Shown: positions 33,332 to 41,255, counted from the stretch's first letter. The stretch is DNA of 64,000 nt from Phycisphaeraceae bacterium (GCA_004213555.1 SHAP01000003.1:185443-249442), one strand, 5' to 3'. The notes: generated by a model from the sequence alone, not told the origin. Translations and numbers: made by a program.

Positions 33332-33595
33332 TCAGCCTGCGTTCTCGAGCGTCTGGACAACAGAAAACTGATCGAGATTCAAGGTGGTGATTTCCCCGTC
33401 GTCTTTTTGGATCTCCAGCCGATCAAGCCACAGGCGATCATTCCGGCTGTGTGCGAACCATGAGCCAGTTTCAGCTTGTCGGGCACGAAGCACCACGCCT
33501 TCTGTGGTGGTGGACCAAGCAGTCTCCGCGCCACGGGGCAGCTGCTGGGTCACTCGGACCCGGGTACCGGCCGAAATTTGCAAAGATTGGGACAC
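33332..33595 (-). CDS. Conserved-looking small protein of 87 residues, unknown function
   Basis: An 87-residue frame (start 33595) precedes the ABC-F gene by three bases and follows the M16 gene by 15 bases, so it sits inside a minus-strand operon. The product has a beta-rich pattern (RVRVTQQLPRGAETAWSTTTEGVVLRARQ, WFAHSRNDRLWLDRLEIQ) with no membrane segment or recognisable motif. Tight spacing makes a real gene likely. Confidence 0.6.
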   Translation of the reverse strand: MSQSLQISAGTRVRVTQQLPRGAETAWSTTTEGVVLRARQAETGSWFAHSRNDRLWLDRLEIQKDDGEITTLNLDQFSVVQTLENAG

Positions 33596-33610
33596 TTGCT
33601 CCAGTATAGA

Positions 33611-34849
33611 TCAGGTCACAGTGTCAGAAAATGGGTTTGTTGCCCCCAAAGCGACCGCCCAAGGCATTCCCGGTGCCCATTCGGACAACGCCGCATCGAT
33701 CGCAGCTTGGTCGACTTCAACAATGGACCGCACTTCCTTCTTTGGATCCCACACCTCCCCATAGGTGGTGAAATGGTTGCCGAGCACACCGGCGCGAGCC
33801 GCCGTGCTTTCTCTCCGCAACGTCAGGGCCGAAAGAACCCCCTCTTTGGCTCGAGCGATTTCTTCCTCACCAGGACGGTCTTTCTGGATGCCCTGCATGA
33901 CTTCTTCCACCACTCGTACCGTCTCAGTGGCTCGATCTGGCGTAGTACCGGCCGAAACCATGAATCTTCCAAAATCATCAGAAGGGGCCCAGCCACCTCC
34001 AACGGCGTAGCACAAACTCCGTTTTTGGCGAACTTCGTAGAACAAACGGCCCGAGCCACTCGCACCAAGAATGCGTGACAACACTTGCCAAGCTGCCCGA
34101 TGACGATCATGCAGCGTTGGCGCGGACCAAGCCCACACCAAATGAACCTGGGCCAGAGGACGCTCGATAAATTTTTTGACGGGATCATGAGGCGCTTCCA
34201 AGGCAAGAGGATCCAAGGTCCGATTTGACCATGTCATGCGTTGACACTCGGATTGAAGATGCTCGACCACTCGCTTGGCATCCAACTTGCCAGCAACCAC
34301 AACACGCCCTCCTCGGTGCCCGCTCCAATTGGCCCAATCTTCAAGCATCACCTCTGGATTGGCGGCTTCGACCACCTCTTCACACCCGTATGCACCTCGA
34401 TCGAAAGGAGGCGGGGCATGCAGGCGACGAAGGTGGTCACGGGCCAGTTCACCTGGGTCATCTTCGATACTGCGACGACCTTGGTTTACCAATAATTTCG
34501 CTGATTTCAGGTGTTCTGGGGTGATATTGGGGTCTCGGATCACATCTGCACAGAGTGAGAGGGCCGGCAGCAGTGCTTCGGGAAGGCCCAATGCATCGAT
34601 GTGCAAAAAGTGTGTTCCCAAGCGAATCGAACGCCGTACACCAAGCTCATCAAGGGCATAAGCAAAGTCTTTGGCATCGCGGCCACCGCCGCCGCGTTGT
34701 GCCAGTTCAGCATGCAAAGGAGACAAACCATTTCGATCATTTTTGCCTCGCGCGGATCCAAGAGGGACGCTCCATTGGAGCGCAAAAGTCTTCCGAGCGA
34801 CTTCTGATGAGCACAAAAAATCAACGTGTTCAAGTGCTTGATGGTGCAT
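33611..34849 (-). CDS. M16 (insulinase/pitrilysin) family protein without the zinc site
   Basis: The 412-residue protein has two M16-type halves. At the place of the zinc motif HxxEH it has P44-L-H-A-E48, so the ligands are gone. The C-terminal half keeps the RLFYEVRQKRSLCYAVGG motif with the Arg/Tyr substrate-binding pair. It resembles the non-catalytic partner of heterodimeric M16 peptidases, yet no catalytic partner gene is next to it. The adjoining genes encode a small unknown protein and an ABC-F ATPase. The divergent gap to 35003 holds a palindrome. Confidence 0.85.
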   Translation of the reverse strand: MHHQALEHVDFLCSSEVARKTFALQWSVPLGSARGKNDRNGLSPLHAELAQRGGGGRDAKDFAYALDELGVRRSIRLGTHFLHIDALGLPEALLPALSLCADVIRDPNITPEHLKSAKLLVNQGRRSIEDDPGELARDHLRRLHAPPPFDRGAYGCEEVVEAANPEVMLEDWANWSGHRGGRVVVAGKLDAKRVVEHLQSECQRMTWSNRTLDPLALEAPHDPVKKFIERPLAQVHLVWAWSAPTLHDRHRAAWQVLSRILGASGSGRLFYEVRQKRSLCYAVGGGWAPSDDFGRFMVSAGTTPDRATETVRVVEEVMQGIQKDRPGEEEIARAKEGVLSALTLRRESTAARAGVLGNHFTTYGEVWDPKKEVRSIVEVDQAAIDAALSEWAPGMPWAVALGATNPFSDTVT

Positions 34850-34932
34850 ATTTGTCCCTTTTGAGTCCCCAGAAGTTGCAGGTTTTCTTCAAGTTTGTTT
34901 CCGTCTTGGCCCGACTCTGGTACAACTTCTCT

Positions 34933-34952
34933 TTGCAACGGCGTCGTTGCAA
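34933..34952. promoter_or_regulatory. 20-bp palindrome, operator-like, upstream of the histone-like gene
   Basis: TTGCAACG-GCGT-CGTTGCAA is a perfect inverted repeat with 8-bp arms around four bases, lying 50 bases before the ATG at 35003 and 84 bases from the divergent M16 gene. Both arms contain TTGCAA. It could bind a dimeric regulator or be a palindromic promoter element; a TATGAC follows 11 bases later. Confidence 0.5.
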
Positions 34953-35002
34953 CTTTGTCCGACTATGACTCCGACCGAGTTGTACAGAGTAAGGAACCAA
35001 AT

Positions 35003-35425
35003 ATGGCAAAGAAGAAAGCCAAAAAAGCCACCCGCAAGGTGGCAAAAAAGACGGCCAAAAAGGCCACTCGTAAAGTAGCCAAAAAGGCTACCCGCAAGGT
35101 TGCCAAGAAGGCAGCGAAGAAGACTGCCAAGAAGACCACTCGTAAGAAGGTCGCCAAGAAGGCAGCCAAGAAGACTGCCAAGAAGGCCACCCGTAAGAAG
35201 GTCGCCAAGAAGGCCACTCGCAAGAAGGCAGCCAAGAAGACTGCCAAGAAGACCACTCGTAAGAAGGTCGCCAAGAAGGCAGCCAAGAAGACTGCCAAGA
35301 AGGCCACTCGTAAGAAGGTCGCCAAGAAGGCCACACGCAAGAAGGCAGCCAAGAAGACTGCCAAGAAGGCCACACGCAAGAAGGCAGCCAAGAAGACTGC
35401 CAAGAAGGCCACTCGCCGCCGCTGA
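35003..35425 (+). CDS. Histone H1-like Lys/Ala-rich DNA-binding protein
   Basis: The 140-residue product is composed almost only of Lys, Ala, Arg, Thr and Val in a repeat of the form KKAAKKTAKKATRKK. Such tails, found in chlamydial Hc1/Hc2-like and eukaryotic H1 proteins, bind and compact DNA. Its arrangement is repeat-only, with no folded domain. ATG 35003 follows AAGGAA, and a strong terminator ends transcription 25 bases after the stop, so it is a separate, probably highly expressed gene. The frame could be extended upstream to 34895, but that part lacks the repeat. Confidence 0.85.
   Translation: MAKKKAKKATRKVAKKTAKKATRKVAKKATRKVAKKAAKKTAKKTTRKKVAKKAAKKTAKKATRKKVAKKATRKKAAKKTAKKTTRKKVAKKAAKKTAKKATRKKVAKKATRKKAAKKTAKKATRKKAAKKTAKKATRRR
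35015..35425 (+). repeat. Degenerate direct repeats in the histone-like gene
   Basis: Short units such as GCCAAGAAGGCCAC and AAGAAGGCAGCCAAGAAGACTGCC recur through the coding region at irregular multiples of three bases, including near-identical blocks at about 35131-35190 and 35261-35320. The repeats make length changes by slippage or unequal crossover likely. Confidence 0.85.
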
Positions 35426-35449
35426 TTCAAGCTGCGTGAAAAGAACGTC

Positions 35450-35484
35450 GCGGGGAGTCCTTTTGGGCTCCCCGCTTCTTTTTT
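35450..35484 (+). terminator. Rho-independent terminator after the histone-like gene
   Basis: GCGGGGAG (35450-35457) pairs with CTCCCCGC (35468-35475) around a ten-base loop and is followed by TTCTTTTTT. It lies 25 bases after the stop codon at 35425. Confidence 0.92.
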
Positions 35485-35491
35485 GGTGGAC

Positions 35492-35497
35492 TATCCT
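35492..35497 (+). promoter_or_regulatory. Possible -10 hexamer TATCCT upstream of the ferredoxin gene
   Basis: TATCCT, in the context GACTATCCT, is 39 bases before the ferredoxin start and directly after the preceding terminator. The same nonamer is found before nuoI. The -35 position is T-rich from the terminator (TTTTTTGGT). Confidence 0.35.
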
Positions 35498-35535
35498 CGA
35501 TTCAGCGGTAGGTTTTTCCCGAAGTTGGAGATGTT

Positions 35536-35802
35536 ATGGCACACGTTATCGCTGAACCCTGTGTAGGCACCAAGGACACCGCTTGTGTTGATGTTTGTCC
35601 GGTGGATTGCATTCACCCTGGCCCATCTGACGAACGAAACGGCGGCGCTGATCAACTCTTTATTGATCCGGACACCTGCATTGACTGCGGCTTGTGCGTG
35701 GATGAGTGTCCTGTGCAAGCCATTTTTCCCGAAGAGGATCTTCCCGATGAGTGGAAGAATTACGTCGAAAAGAATGCCGACTGGTTCAAGGACGCCGATT
35801 GA
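35536..35802 (+). CDS. 7Fe/8Fe ferredoxin
   Basis: This electron carrier has 88 residues. Cluster cysteines are C9 ... C17-V-D-V-C21-P (with seven residues between the first two, as in 3Fe/4Fe ferredoxins of the FdxA type) and CIDCGLCVDECP for a 4Fe-4S site. The acidic C-terminus (PEEDLPDEWKNYVEKNADWF) matches the FdxA family. Redox partners are unknown. Its 3' end overlaps the convergent gene downstream by 43 bases. Confidence 0.92.
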   Translation: MAHVIAEPCVGTKDTACVDVCPVDCIHPGPSDERNGGADQLFIDPDTCIDCGLCVDECPVQAIFPEEDLPDEWKNYVEKNADWFKDAD

Positions 35803-36383
35803 TGATCTGATCCGTCCCGTGCGGCCCGATCCACCCGAGCAGGTGCGTCCGATCGTTCAGTGAATTCTTCAATCCGACCGCGAAGATCAAATCCACACGA
35901 CTGAACTTTGCGGTAGCCCATTCGCCGAATCACTTCAAGCACATCGGTCCACTGGGGCAGGTGAACCTCTGTCACATCCCGGAATGTTTCCATAGCCTGC
36001 TGAAATCGGGCCTGCTCCGCGAGCAGCGCTTCACAAGAGGCGTCCTCGGGCTCGGCCAACAGTGCTTCTGAATGGATCAATCGGATGCTGTCTGCCGCCG
36101 TTCTGCGGTAACCGATGCTGCGAATGCCTTGAAGAACTTGATCCCAACTTGGCACCGCGCCATCAAACAAATTGGCTTCTCGACGCCACATTTCAATGGC
36201 TTTCAAGAAGTACATCTGCTCGGTGTCAAAAGTGCCTTCATCAGCATCCCGGCGAAAATCTGATCGTCGACGGCCGGGGCCGCGTCGTCGCTCCAAGTTT
36301 GTGTCCGGGAGTGCATCCCGGCGATCCATACCAAGGCGGCGGTCAACAACGGTGGGTCGTGATCGAGTGGGTTCAGTGCTCAT
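35760..36383 (-). CDS. Arg-rich N-terminus protein with an internal duplication, unknown function
   Basis: From ATG 36383, with GGGGATG upstream, the 207-residue product has an arginine-rich start (DRRLGMDRRD, ERRRGPGRRRSDFRR), a helical middle, and two related segments: VPSWDQVLQGIRSIGYRRT and LPQWTDVLEVIRRMGYRKV about 75 residues apart, which share the W-x-x-V-L-x-x-I-R-x-x-G-Y-R pattern. No known domain is recognised. It overlaps the end of the ferredoxin gene by 43 bases on the opposite strand. A TTG seven codons earlier is an alternative start. Confidence 0.65.
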   Translation of the reverse strand: MSTEPTRSRPTVVDRRLGMDRRDALPDTNLERRRGPGRRRSDFRRDADEGTFDTEQMYFLKAIEMWRREANLFDGAVPSWDQVLQGIRSIGYRRTAADSIRLIHSEALLAEPEDASCEALLAEQARFQQAMETFRDVTEVHLPQWTDVLEVIRRMGYRKVQSCGFDLRGRIEEFTERSDAPARVDRAARDGSDHQSASLNQSAFFST

Positions 36384-36476
36384 CACATCCCCTATCGCCC
36401 CCAAGAGCCCTCACATGCAGCGAACCGGATCGAAATCAGGGGGACAAGGTCGGGTTATGCCGATACTGCCACTGGT

Positions 36477-36947
36477 ATGGCCCGATCTGCGATGAAACCG
36501 GACCGAATGCTCTTCGCTTGGCTTTGGCCAGGGGGTGGATACTTTGCGGAACGCCGGCACGCACGCGGCTTCCGAGCAATGGGTGGAGTGTTGTTCTTGT
36601 ACCTCTCAGGACTGCTCATCGGTGGCTTGGACGCCGTCGATCGGAAGCATGACGGCATTTGGTTTTATGCCCAAGCGTTCAATGGTCCAATTGCCTTCGC
36701 CACCGACTTTGCTCGGAGTCGTCTCTCCAGCATCAACGGGCGAGAAATTCAGGACATCTCTTGGGAGCGAACCCCCTCGCTGGGTCAACGGTGGCTGGCC
36801 CAAGAGCAAGAAGTCATGGACGCCGTCCGTCGACAGGGCCTGTCGCACGTGAACGAAGTGGGCACGTTGTTCATTGCCCTCGGAGGCCTCATGAACCTGG
36901 TCTTGATCTTGGAGGCAGGTTTTGCCACGCCGAAAGGGGATGTCTGA
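36477..36947 (+). CDS. DUF6677-like membrane protein
   Basis: The 156-residue product has a basic N-terminus followed by WLWPGGGYFAERRHARGF, one or two membrane segments (MGGVLFLYLSGLLIGGLDAV and a C-terminal GTLFIALGGLMNLVLILEAG) and a hydrophilic loop. The WPGxGxF opening and layout resemble the DUF6677 family known from planctomycetes. Its function is not known. Its last codon overlaps the next ATG (TGATG). A second ATG at 36492 is a possible start; no clear ribosome site separates the two. Confidence 0.65.
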   Translation: MARSAMKPDRMLFAWLWPGGGYFAERRHARGFRAMGGVLFLYLSGLLIGGLDAVDRKHDGIWFYAQAFNGPIAFATDFARSRLSSINGREIQDISWERTPSLGQRWLAQEQEVMDAVRRQGLSHVNEVGTLFIALGGLMNLVLILEAGFATPKGDV

Positions 36948-37168
36948 TGCCATTCATCGACCCTTGGCACGGCCTCCAAGAACTCTGGTGGCTGACTCTG
37001 ATCCCGTTCTCATTTGGGGTCGGGATGGTCTACAAAGCCTGGCGATTGCGTGATTTCAAACGCTATTGGCCAGAGGTCGGGATGTTTACCCTGCAAGTCA
37101 CGTTGGGGATCGCCGGCTTGGGATTGGTCCTTGGATTGATCGTGGACCTGATTTTGCCCCACGCCTAA
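36947..37168 (+). CDS. Small two-helix membrane protein (73 aa) coupled to the DUF6677-like gene
   Basis: The 73-residue frame starts at the ATG overlapping the preceding stop, with AAGGGG upstream. It has two membrane helices, LWWLTLIPFSFGVGMVYKAW and LQVTLGIAGLGLVLGLIVDLIL. Close pairing with the preceding membrane protein suggests a complex. I recognise no family. A longer frame upstream (from 36659) overlaps the previous gene entirely and is not used. Confidence 0.7.
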   Translation: MPFIDPWHGLQELWWLTLIPFSFGVGMVYKAWRLRDFKRYWPEVGMFTLQVTLGIAGLGLVLGLIVDLILPHA

Positions 37169-37262
37169 AAATTTTTTCAAGATCTCTGTGGAGATTGGCC
37201 GGGACCGTCCGATGGGCTACATGTCGGCCAAGGACGGCCGTCGGCAACTGAAAGGAATCTCC

Positions 37263-38042
37263 ATGCCCCACAATCAGGGAGGGGACGCTCGGCGGCAACC
37301 GAGCGACCTACGCGATGGTTGGGCAGCTTGGACGCGCGTGTCTTGTCCTGCCGCACGTGACCAATTGCTGCATCACTACTTTTCGGAACTGGTCGAGCCC
37401 ATTGCCCGGGCCCAACACCGGCAACTGCCCCCTTCGGTGGAGCTGGGCGACCTTGAGCAAGCTGGCTATCTCGGATTGCACGATGCGTGGCATCGGTTTG
37501 ACAACCGAGTTTGTGACGACTTCCGTCCCTATGCCAAGCAGCGTATTCGCGGATCCATCCACGACTGGCTTCGCCGGGAAGACCTGCTCTCTCGAGGCGC
37601 CCGCGCGGATGTCCGAAAAGTTCAAACCACCGCCGACCAATTCCGAACCCGATATGGATTTGAGCCCGAGGAAGAAGTGCTGGGTCGATTGACCGGTCTT
37701 CGCCCCGATCGAGTCTTCCATGTGCAGACTTGGTCCACTCGGGGGGCGGCCGTGGCCGTCAGTGTGATCGCCGCCAACGAGCCCGAACCAGAAGGCTGCC
37801 TGCCCCCCGCCGAATCATGTTCCGAAGCACGCAGCGAACTCTGGGATTGGCTGGAATGCACTTTTGATGTCCGGACCCGCACCATGGTGGCGCTGTACTA
37901 CTGCGAGTCGCTGTCCATGGCTCAAACCGCACAGGTCCTTGGGCTCAGTGAGTCAAGGGTCAGCCAGCTGCTTGGGGAACTGCATCGACAGCTTCGTGCG
38001 ACACTTCGGACACCAAGTCGATTTGTTGAACTCTTTCTCTAA
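37263..38042 (+). CDS. FliA/WhiG-like sigma-70 factor (sigma-28 type)
   Basis: The product has 259 residues and all the sigma-28 landmarks: region 2 (VELGDLEQAGYLGLHDAWHRFDNRVCDDFRPYAKQRIRGSIHDWLRREDLLSRGAR), region 3 and region 4 (MVALYYCESLSMAQTAQVLGLSESRVSQLLGELH). Sigma-28 factors transcribe late flagellar genes and are held by FlgM. The start at 37263 has AAAGGA six bases upstream. No flagellar gene lies in this window, but a FlgM-like gene is found at 47200. Confidence 0.88.
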   Translation: MPHNQGGDARRQPSDLRDGWAAWTRVSCPAARDQLLHHYFSELVEPIARAQHRQLPPSVELGDLEQAGYLGLHDAWHRFDNRVCDDFRPYAKQRIRGSIHDWLRREDLLSRGARADVRKVQTTADQFRTRYGFEPEEEVLGRLTGLRPDRVFHVQTWSTRGAAVAVSVIAANEPEPEGCLPPAESCSEARSELWDWLECTFDVRTRTMVALYYCESLSMAQTAQVLGLSESRVSQLLGELHRQLRATLRTPSRFVELFL

Positions 38043-38053
38043 CGCCAAGGACG

Positions 38054-38059
38054 TACACT
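38054..38059 (+). promoter_or_regulatory. Possible -10 hexamer TACACT upstream of hisS
   Basis: TACACT lies six bases before the hisS start codon in the 23-base gap after the FliA-like gene. TTGAAC (38026-38031) stands 22 bases above it, the same spacing as before the ECF sigma gene. If used, the transcript would be nearly leaderless. Confidence 0.3.
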
Positions 38060-38065
38060 TGTGGC

Positions 38066-39400
38066 ATGGCCGCAGGTTTTCAGGCGCCGAAAGGCACCCG
38101 CGACTTCCTCCCGGAAGATCTTGCCCAGCGTCAGTGGATTGAAGACCGCTGGCGAACGGTGTCAACGAACCATGGGTTCGAGGAAGTTGACGGTCCCACC
38201 TTTGAGCATCTCTCGCTGTACACCACCAAAAGTGGTGATGGGATTGTGTCGGAGTTGTTCTCTTTTCGGAGATCAGGAGGGGACGACGATTACGCCCTGC
38301 GGCCAGAATTGACCCCAACCGTGGCGAGATTGGCCGCTGATGCAGTCCGGCAAAGACCCTTGCCTTTGCGATGGTTTGGCATTGGCCCATTCTTCCGCGG
38401 AGAGCGGCCCCAACGTGGTCGACTGCGGGAGTTTTTGCAGTGGAATGCCGACGTGATCGGAGATCCATCCATGAACGCCGAGCTGGACCTTCTTGGACTT
38501 CTGGCTGGAACTCTGGAACGATTTGGTCTCCGACCGGGTGATGTCACCATTCGACTGTCCCACCGTGATGCCGCAGCCTCGGTCCTCCAGGGTCTGGGTG
38601 TCAATGAAGATCAGCTCCATGCGGCGTTCACCCTGCTGGACCGCAAGGAGAAGATGCCTGCAGAAGTCTTCGCGGACAAAGCCCAGCCATTGGGGCTTGG
38701 ACCGGATGAAATCGAAAAGTTGAATGCGGTTCTTTCTTCATCTGGCACCACCGATGCCCTCGCCCAGACCATGAATGGTCTGGGCCTGTCCACCGAGGGC
38801 CTCGCACCCCTTTTCGATTTGGCCCATCCCCTTCGTGATGCCGGACTTCAGGATTGGGTGACGTTTGATCCTGGCATTGTTCGAGGTTTGGCGTACTACA
38901 CCGGAACGGTCTTTGAAGTCCACGAGTGCCGTGGCGCTGAACGTGCCATCGCCGGCGGAGGTCGGTACGACGAGTTGATCGAACTCTTGGGTGGCCCCAA
39001 AACGCCAGCCTGTGGTTTTGCCATGGGCGACGTGGTCTTGGGCTTGGTTCTGGAGAATTTGCAGCGGCTTCCGGAAGGCGATGTCATTCTTCCTCGTCCT
39101 GACTGCTTCGTGATCGATGCGGGCGGAAGACCAGATGCCGTCCGACAGCTGCTTCGTGCGTTGAGAGGCGCTGGTCTGCATGCTCGAACCAGTGTGAAGA
39201 GCACCCGGAACGTGGGCAAACTGTTGGCCGAAGCGTCAAAAAATAGGGCACGATTTGCAGCAATCTTGAGTGAGGAAGGCCTCGATGGCCCAATCGAACT
39301 CAAAGATTTGGAGAGCGGTGAACAACGGGCCGTGGCTTCAGGTGAATTGGCCGCAGTCCTTGCCACCGCAACCCCTTCCGATCAATCCACCGGCTCCTGA
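38066..39400 (+). CDS. hisS: Histidine-tRNA ligase
   Basis: HisRS charges tRNA-His. The 444-residue product has the class II motifs: motif 1 GFEEVDGPTFEH, motif 2 LPLRWFGIGPFFRGERPQRGRLREFLQW, the histidine-binding motifs RGLAYYTGTVFEVH and AIAGGGRYDELI, motif 3 GFAMGDVVLGLV and a C-terminal anticodon-binding domain. Start at 38066 follows the FliA-like gene by 23 bases. The 3' end overlaps the convergent LolA-like gene by 19 bases. Confidence 0.95.
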   Translation: MAAGFQAPKGTRDFLPEDLAQRQWIEDRWRTVSTNHGFEEVDGPTFEHLSLYTTKSGDGIVSELFSFRRSGGDDDYALRPELTPTVARLAADAVRQRPLPLRWFGIGPFFRGERPQRGRLREFLQWNADVIGDPSMNAELDLLGLLAGTLERFGLRPGDVTIRLSHRDAAASVLQGLGVNEDQLHAAFTLLDRKEKMPAEVFADKAQPLGLGPDEIEKLNAVLSSSGTTDALAQTMNGLGLSTEGLAPLFDLAHPLRDAGLQDWVTFDPGIVRGLAYYTGTVFEVHECRGAERAIAGGGRYDELIELLGGPKTPACGFAMGDVVLGLVLENLQRLPEGDVILPRPDCFVIDAGGRPDAVRQLLRALRGAGLHARTSVKSTRNVGKLLAEASKNRARFAAILSEEGLDGPIELKDLESGEQRAVASGELAAVLATATPSDQSTGS

Positions 39401-40176
39401 ATGGTCCAGCCCTCACGGGGTGCGGTTTCTGGATTCATGCGCTGGTTCAAATCGAGCGGGGGTGATTGCCCTTCTCGAAGGGGATCAAAACGCCCCTCTC
39501 GAACATCGCCGTTGAGTCGCTCAACACGGACCCCACGAGGCAAACCATCGGCCATGTACGCCACCACGGCGTGGTCCATTTCATCGGCCGCCGGCGTGCC
39601 GTCTTTGGGTGTGAATCTGAGATAGCGCACACGCTCGTCTTGAATCTTGGCCAACACACCAATGTCTGGTTGAGCACCTTCGGTCACGGTGAACTTTGCC
39701 AAGACAGCATCGGCTGACATCCCGATTGGAAGGGGCAAAGGCCCCCGCCCCAAGGCCCCCAAAGTGGTGGCCGAATCATCGGTGGACAACCTTCGTTTGA
39801 TCCGCAACTTGCCCTCATGCTCAACTTCCCAAAGAAAAGGACCCTTCAGGATGAAGTCTTTGACTTTTTTCCGTCGGGCCCGATCCACAACCTCCCACTC
39901 CAGCAACAGTCCGACGGTCACGTTGTCTTGAGTACGACGCCATGAAATCCAACCGGTCCGCAAGACGGAATCACCGGTCAAATCATTTTCGGTGCGATAC
40001 AAAGCGGGTCGAGTCCAAGACTCCAAGGAGGCCGCCACACGCTCAGCTTGGTCCAAGACGTCTCGAACCGACGCTTCAGAAGACGGAGGCGTTGGCTTCG
40101 AAGCATGTGGGGATTCTTCAAGAGGGCCCCCAAGGGGCATCCCGAAGAACATCAACAGCATGGTGGAAAACATCAT
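39382..40176 (-). CDS. LolA-like outer-membrane lipoprotein carrier family protein
   Basis: The 264-residue product begins with a signal peptide (MLLMFFGMPLGGP) and has the curved beta-sheet pattern of LolA/LppX-type carriers: short strands alternating with charged turns (WISWRRTQDNVTVGLLLEWEVVDRARRKKVKDFILKG, YLRFTPKDGT, ARVERLNGDVREGRFD-like ending). Such proteins carry hydrophobic molecules across the periplasm. I see no lipobox. A specific cargo cannot be named. Confidence 0.6.
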   Translation of the reverse strand: MMFSTMLLMFFGMPLGGPLEESPHASKPTPPSSEASVRDVLDQAERVAASLESWTRPALYRTENDLTGDSVLRTGWISWRRTQDNVTVGLLLEWEVVDRARRKKVKDFILKGPFLWEVEHEGKLRIKRRLSTDDSATTLGALGRGPLPLPIGMSADAVLAKFTVTEGAQPDIGVLAKIQDERVRYLRFTPKDGTPAADEMDHAVVAYMADGLPRGVRVERLNGDVREGRFDPLREGQSPPLDLNQRMNPETAPREGWTIQEPVD

Positions 40177-40216
40177 GGTCCTTGCAGCCTAGAGAGAGAC
40201 GGAAGACCCGGGCGAT

Positions 40217-41173
40217 TCATTCCGGAGAAGTCATCAAAATCCCATCCAAAGCTTGCCGCAGATCCGGAAAAGCAAGCAACGCCGCCAATCCAAGGGCAAA
40301 AGACCCTGCCGAGAGCAACATGATGCGATCTTCCAACAACGCAGCCAACGGAGAATCAGAGGCGCCCTCACGGGCGCGGCGGTGGAAGCGAAGCAATGCG
40401 GAGATCACAAATGGAGTCAAAAAAACCAAACCTTCGGCCCCGGGACCCAACACTTCGCGGGCATGTCCTGAGGTGGCGTACATCACAAAAACCACCACCG
40501 CCAATCCGCCAGCCAGACCAGTGCCCCAATCGAGTTCATGCTCGTCGTGGTAGCCCGCCGGACTTCTCCACCCTTCGGCGTGGTTGTTCTTTGCCGTTTG
40601 CAAGTCACACTGCCTTTTGATGAAGGCCAGAAACAAGGTCAGGAAGAAAACTTCAAGCAGAAGCCATACAGAAATGGGGCGATCAATCGCCGCGGCACCT
40701 GCAGCCGCACGCAAGGTGAACCCGCCGGCAAGGACCATGACATCCAATCCATGACATCGCTTCAGTCCAAGGTTGTACAGCACTTGCAACATGCCATAAG
40801 CCAGAAGAATCCAACCCAAGCCGACATCGATGGAAAGTGCCGCAAGAATTGAGAGTGGCGGCAACAGCACTCCCACTGCCAAACCGGTCCGGACAGAGAT
40901 CGCCCCCGAAGCAATGGGGCGTCGGCATTTCACGGGATGTTTGCGATCGCTTGTGGCATCCAAGGCATCGTTGATGGCATAAAAGCCAGAGGCCGTGGCG
41001 CAAAAACCAGCCACCGCGGCCAGGGTGGCCCAAAGGGCGGGCACCAACTCCACGCCATCTTGCACCATTCGAGGCAAGGAAAAGACCAAGGCCGGAAGAA
41101 CGAAAACGTTCTTCACCCAGTCTGCTGGTCGCAACAATTGAAGGATCGGGGGCACAACGAACACTTTCGTCAA
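40217..41173 (-). CDS. UbiA-family prenyltransferase, decaprenyl-phosphate phosphoribosyltransferase-like
   Basis: The 318-residue protein has about eight membrane helices and the aspartate-rich motif NDALDATSDRKHPVKCRRPIASG that is typical of UbiA-family enzymes of the DPPR synthase group, plus a second region with KRCHGLDVMVLAGG. In mycobacteria the enzyme makes decaprenylphosphoryl-5-phosphoribose for arabinan; in other bacteria related enzymes act on isoprenoid or aromatic acceptors. Substrate unresolved. The gene is separated by 40 bases from the LolA-like gene and divergent from sdhB. Confidence 0.8.
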   Translation of the reverse strand: MTKVFVVPPILQLLRPADWVKNVFVLPALVFSLPRMVQDGVELVPALWATLAAVAGFCATASGFYAINDALDATSDRKHPVKCRRPIASGAISVRTGLAVGVLLPPLSILAALSIDVGLGWILLAYGMLQVLYNLGLKRCHGLDVMVLAGGFTLRAAAGAAAIDRPISVWLLLEVFFLTLFLAFIKRQCDLQTAKNNHAEGWRSPAGYHDEHELDWGTGLAGGLAVVVFVMYATSGHAREVLGPGAEGLVFLTPFVISALLRFHRRAREGASDSPLAALLEDRIMLLSAGSFALGLAALLAFPDLRQALDGILMTSPE

Positions 41174-41232
41174 TATCGGTCGGGTTCTGCACCAAGATCG
41201 ATCGAGAATGCGGAATCTTGACTGTTAGGGGC

Positions 41233-41238
41233 TACAAT
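41233..41238 (+). promoter_or_regulatory. Possible -10 hexamer TACAAT upstream of sdhB
   Basis: TACAAT lies 17 bases before the sdhB start codon in the 82-base gap after the divergent UbiA-like gene. TTGACT stands only nine bases further up, so a normal promoter is not assured. Confidence 0.3.
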
Positions 41239-41255
41239 TGTGACCGAGGTCTTTC

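Noticed and set aside
34963..35430. Minus-strand hydrophobic repeat frame opposite the histone-like gene
   Set aside because: It is the complement of a Lys-rich repeat, which forces Phe/Leu-rich codons; it has no ribosome site and is not a membrane protein.
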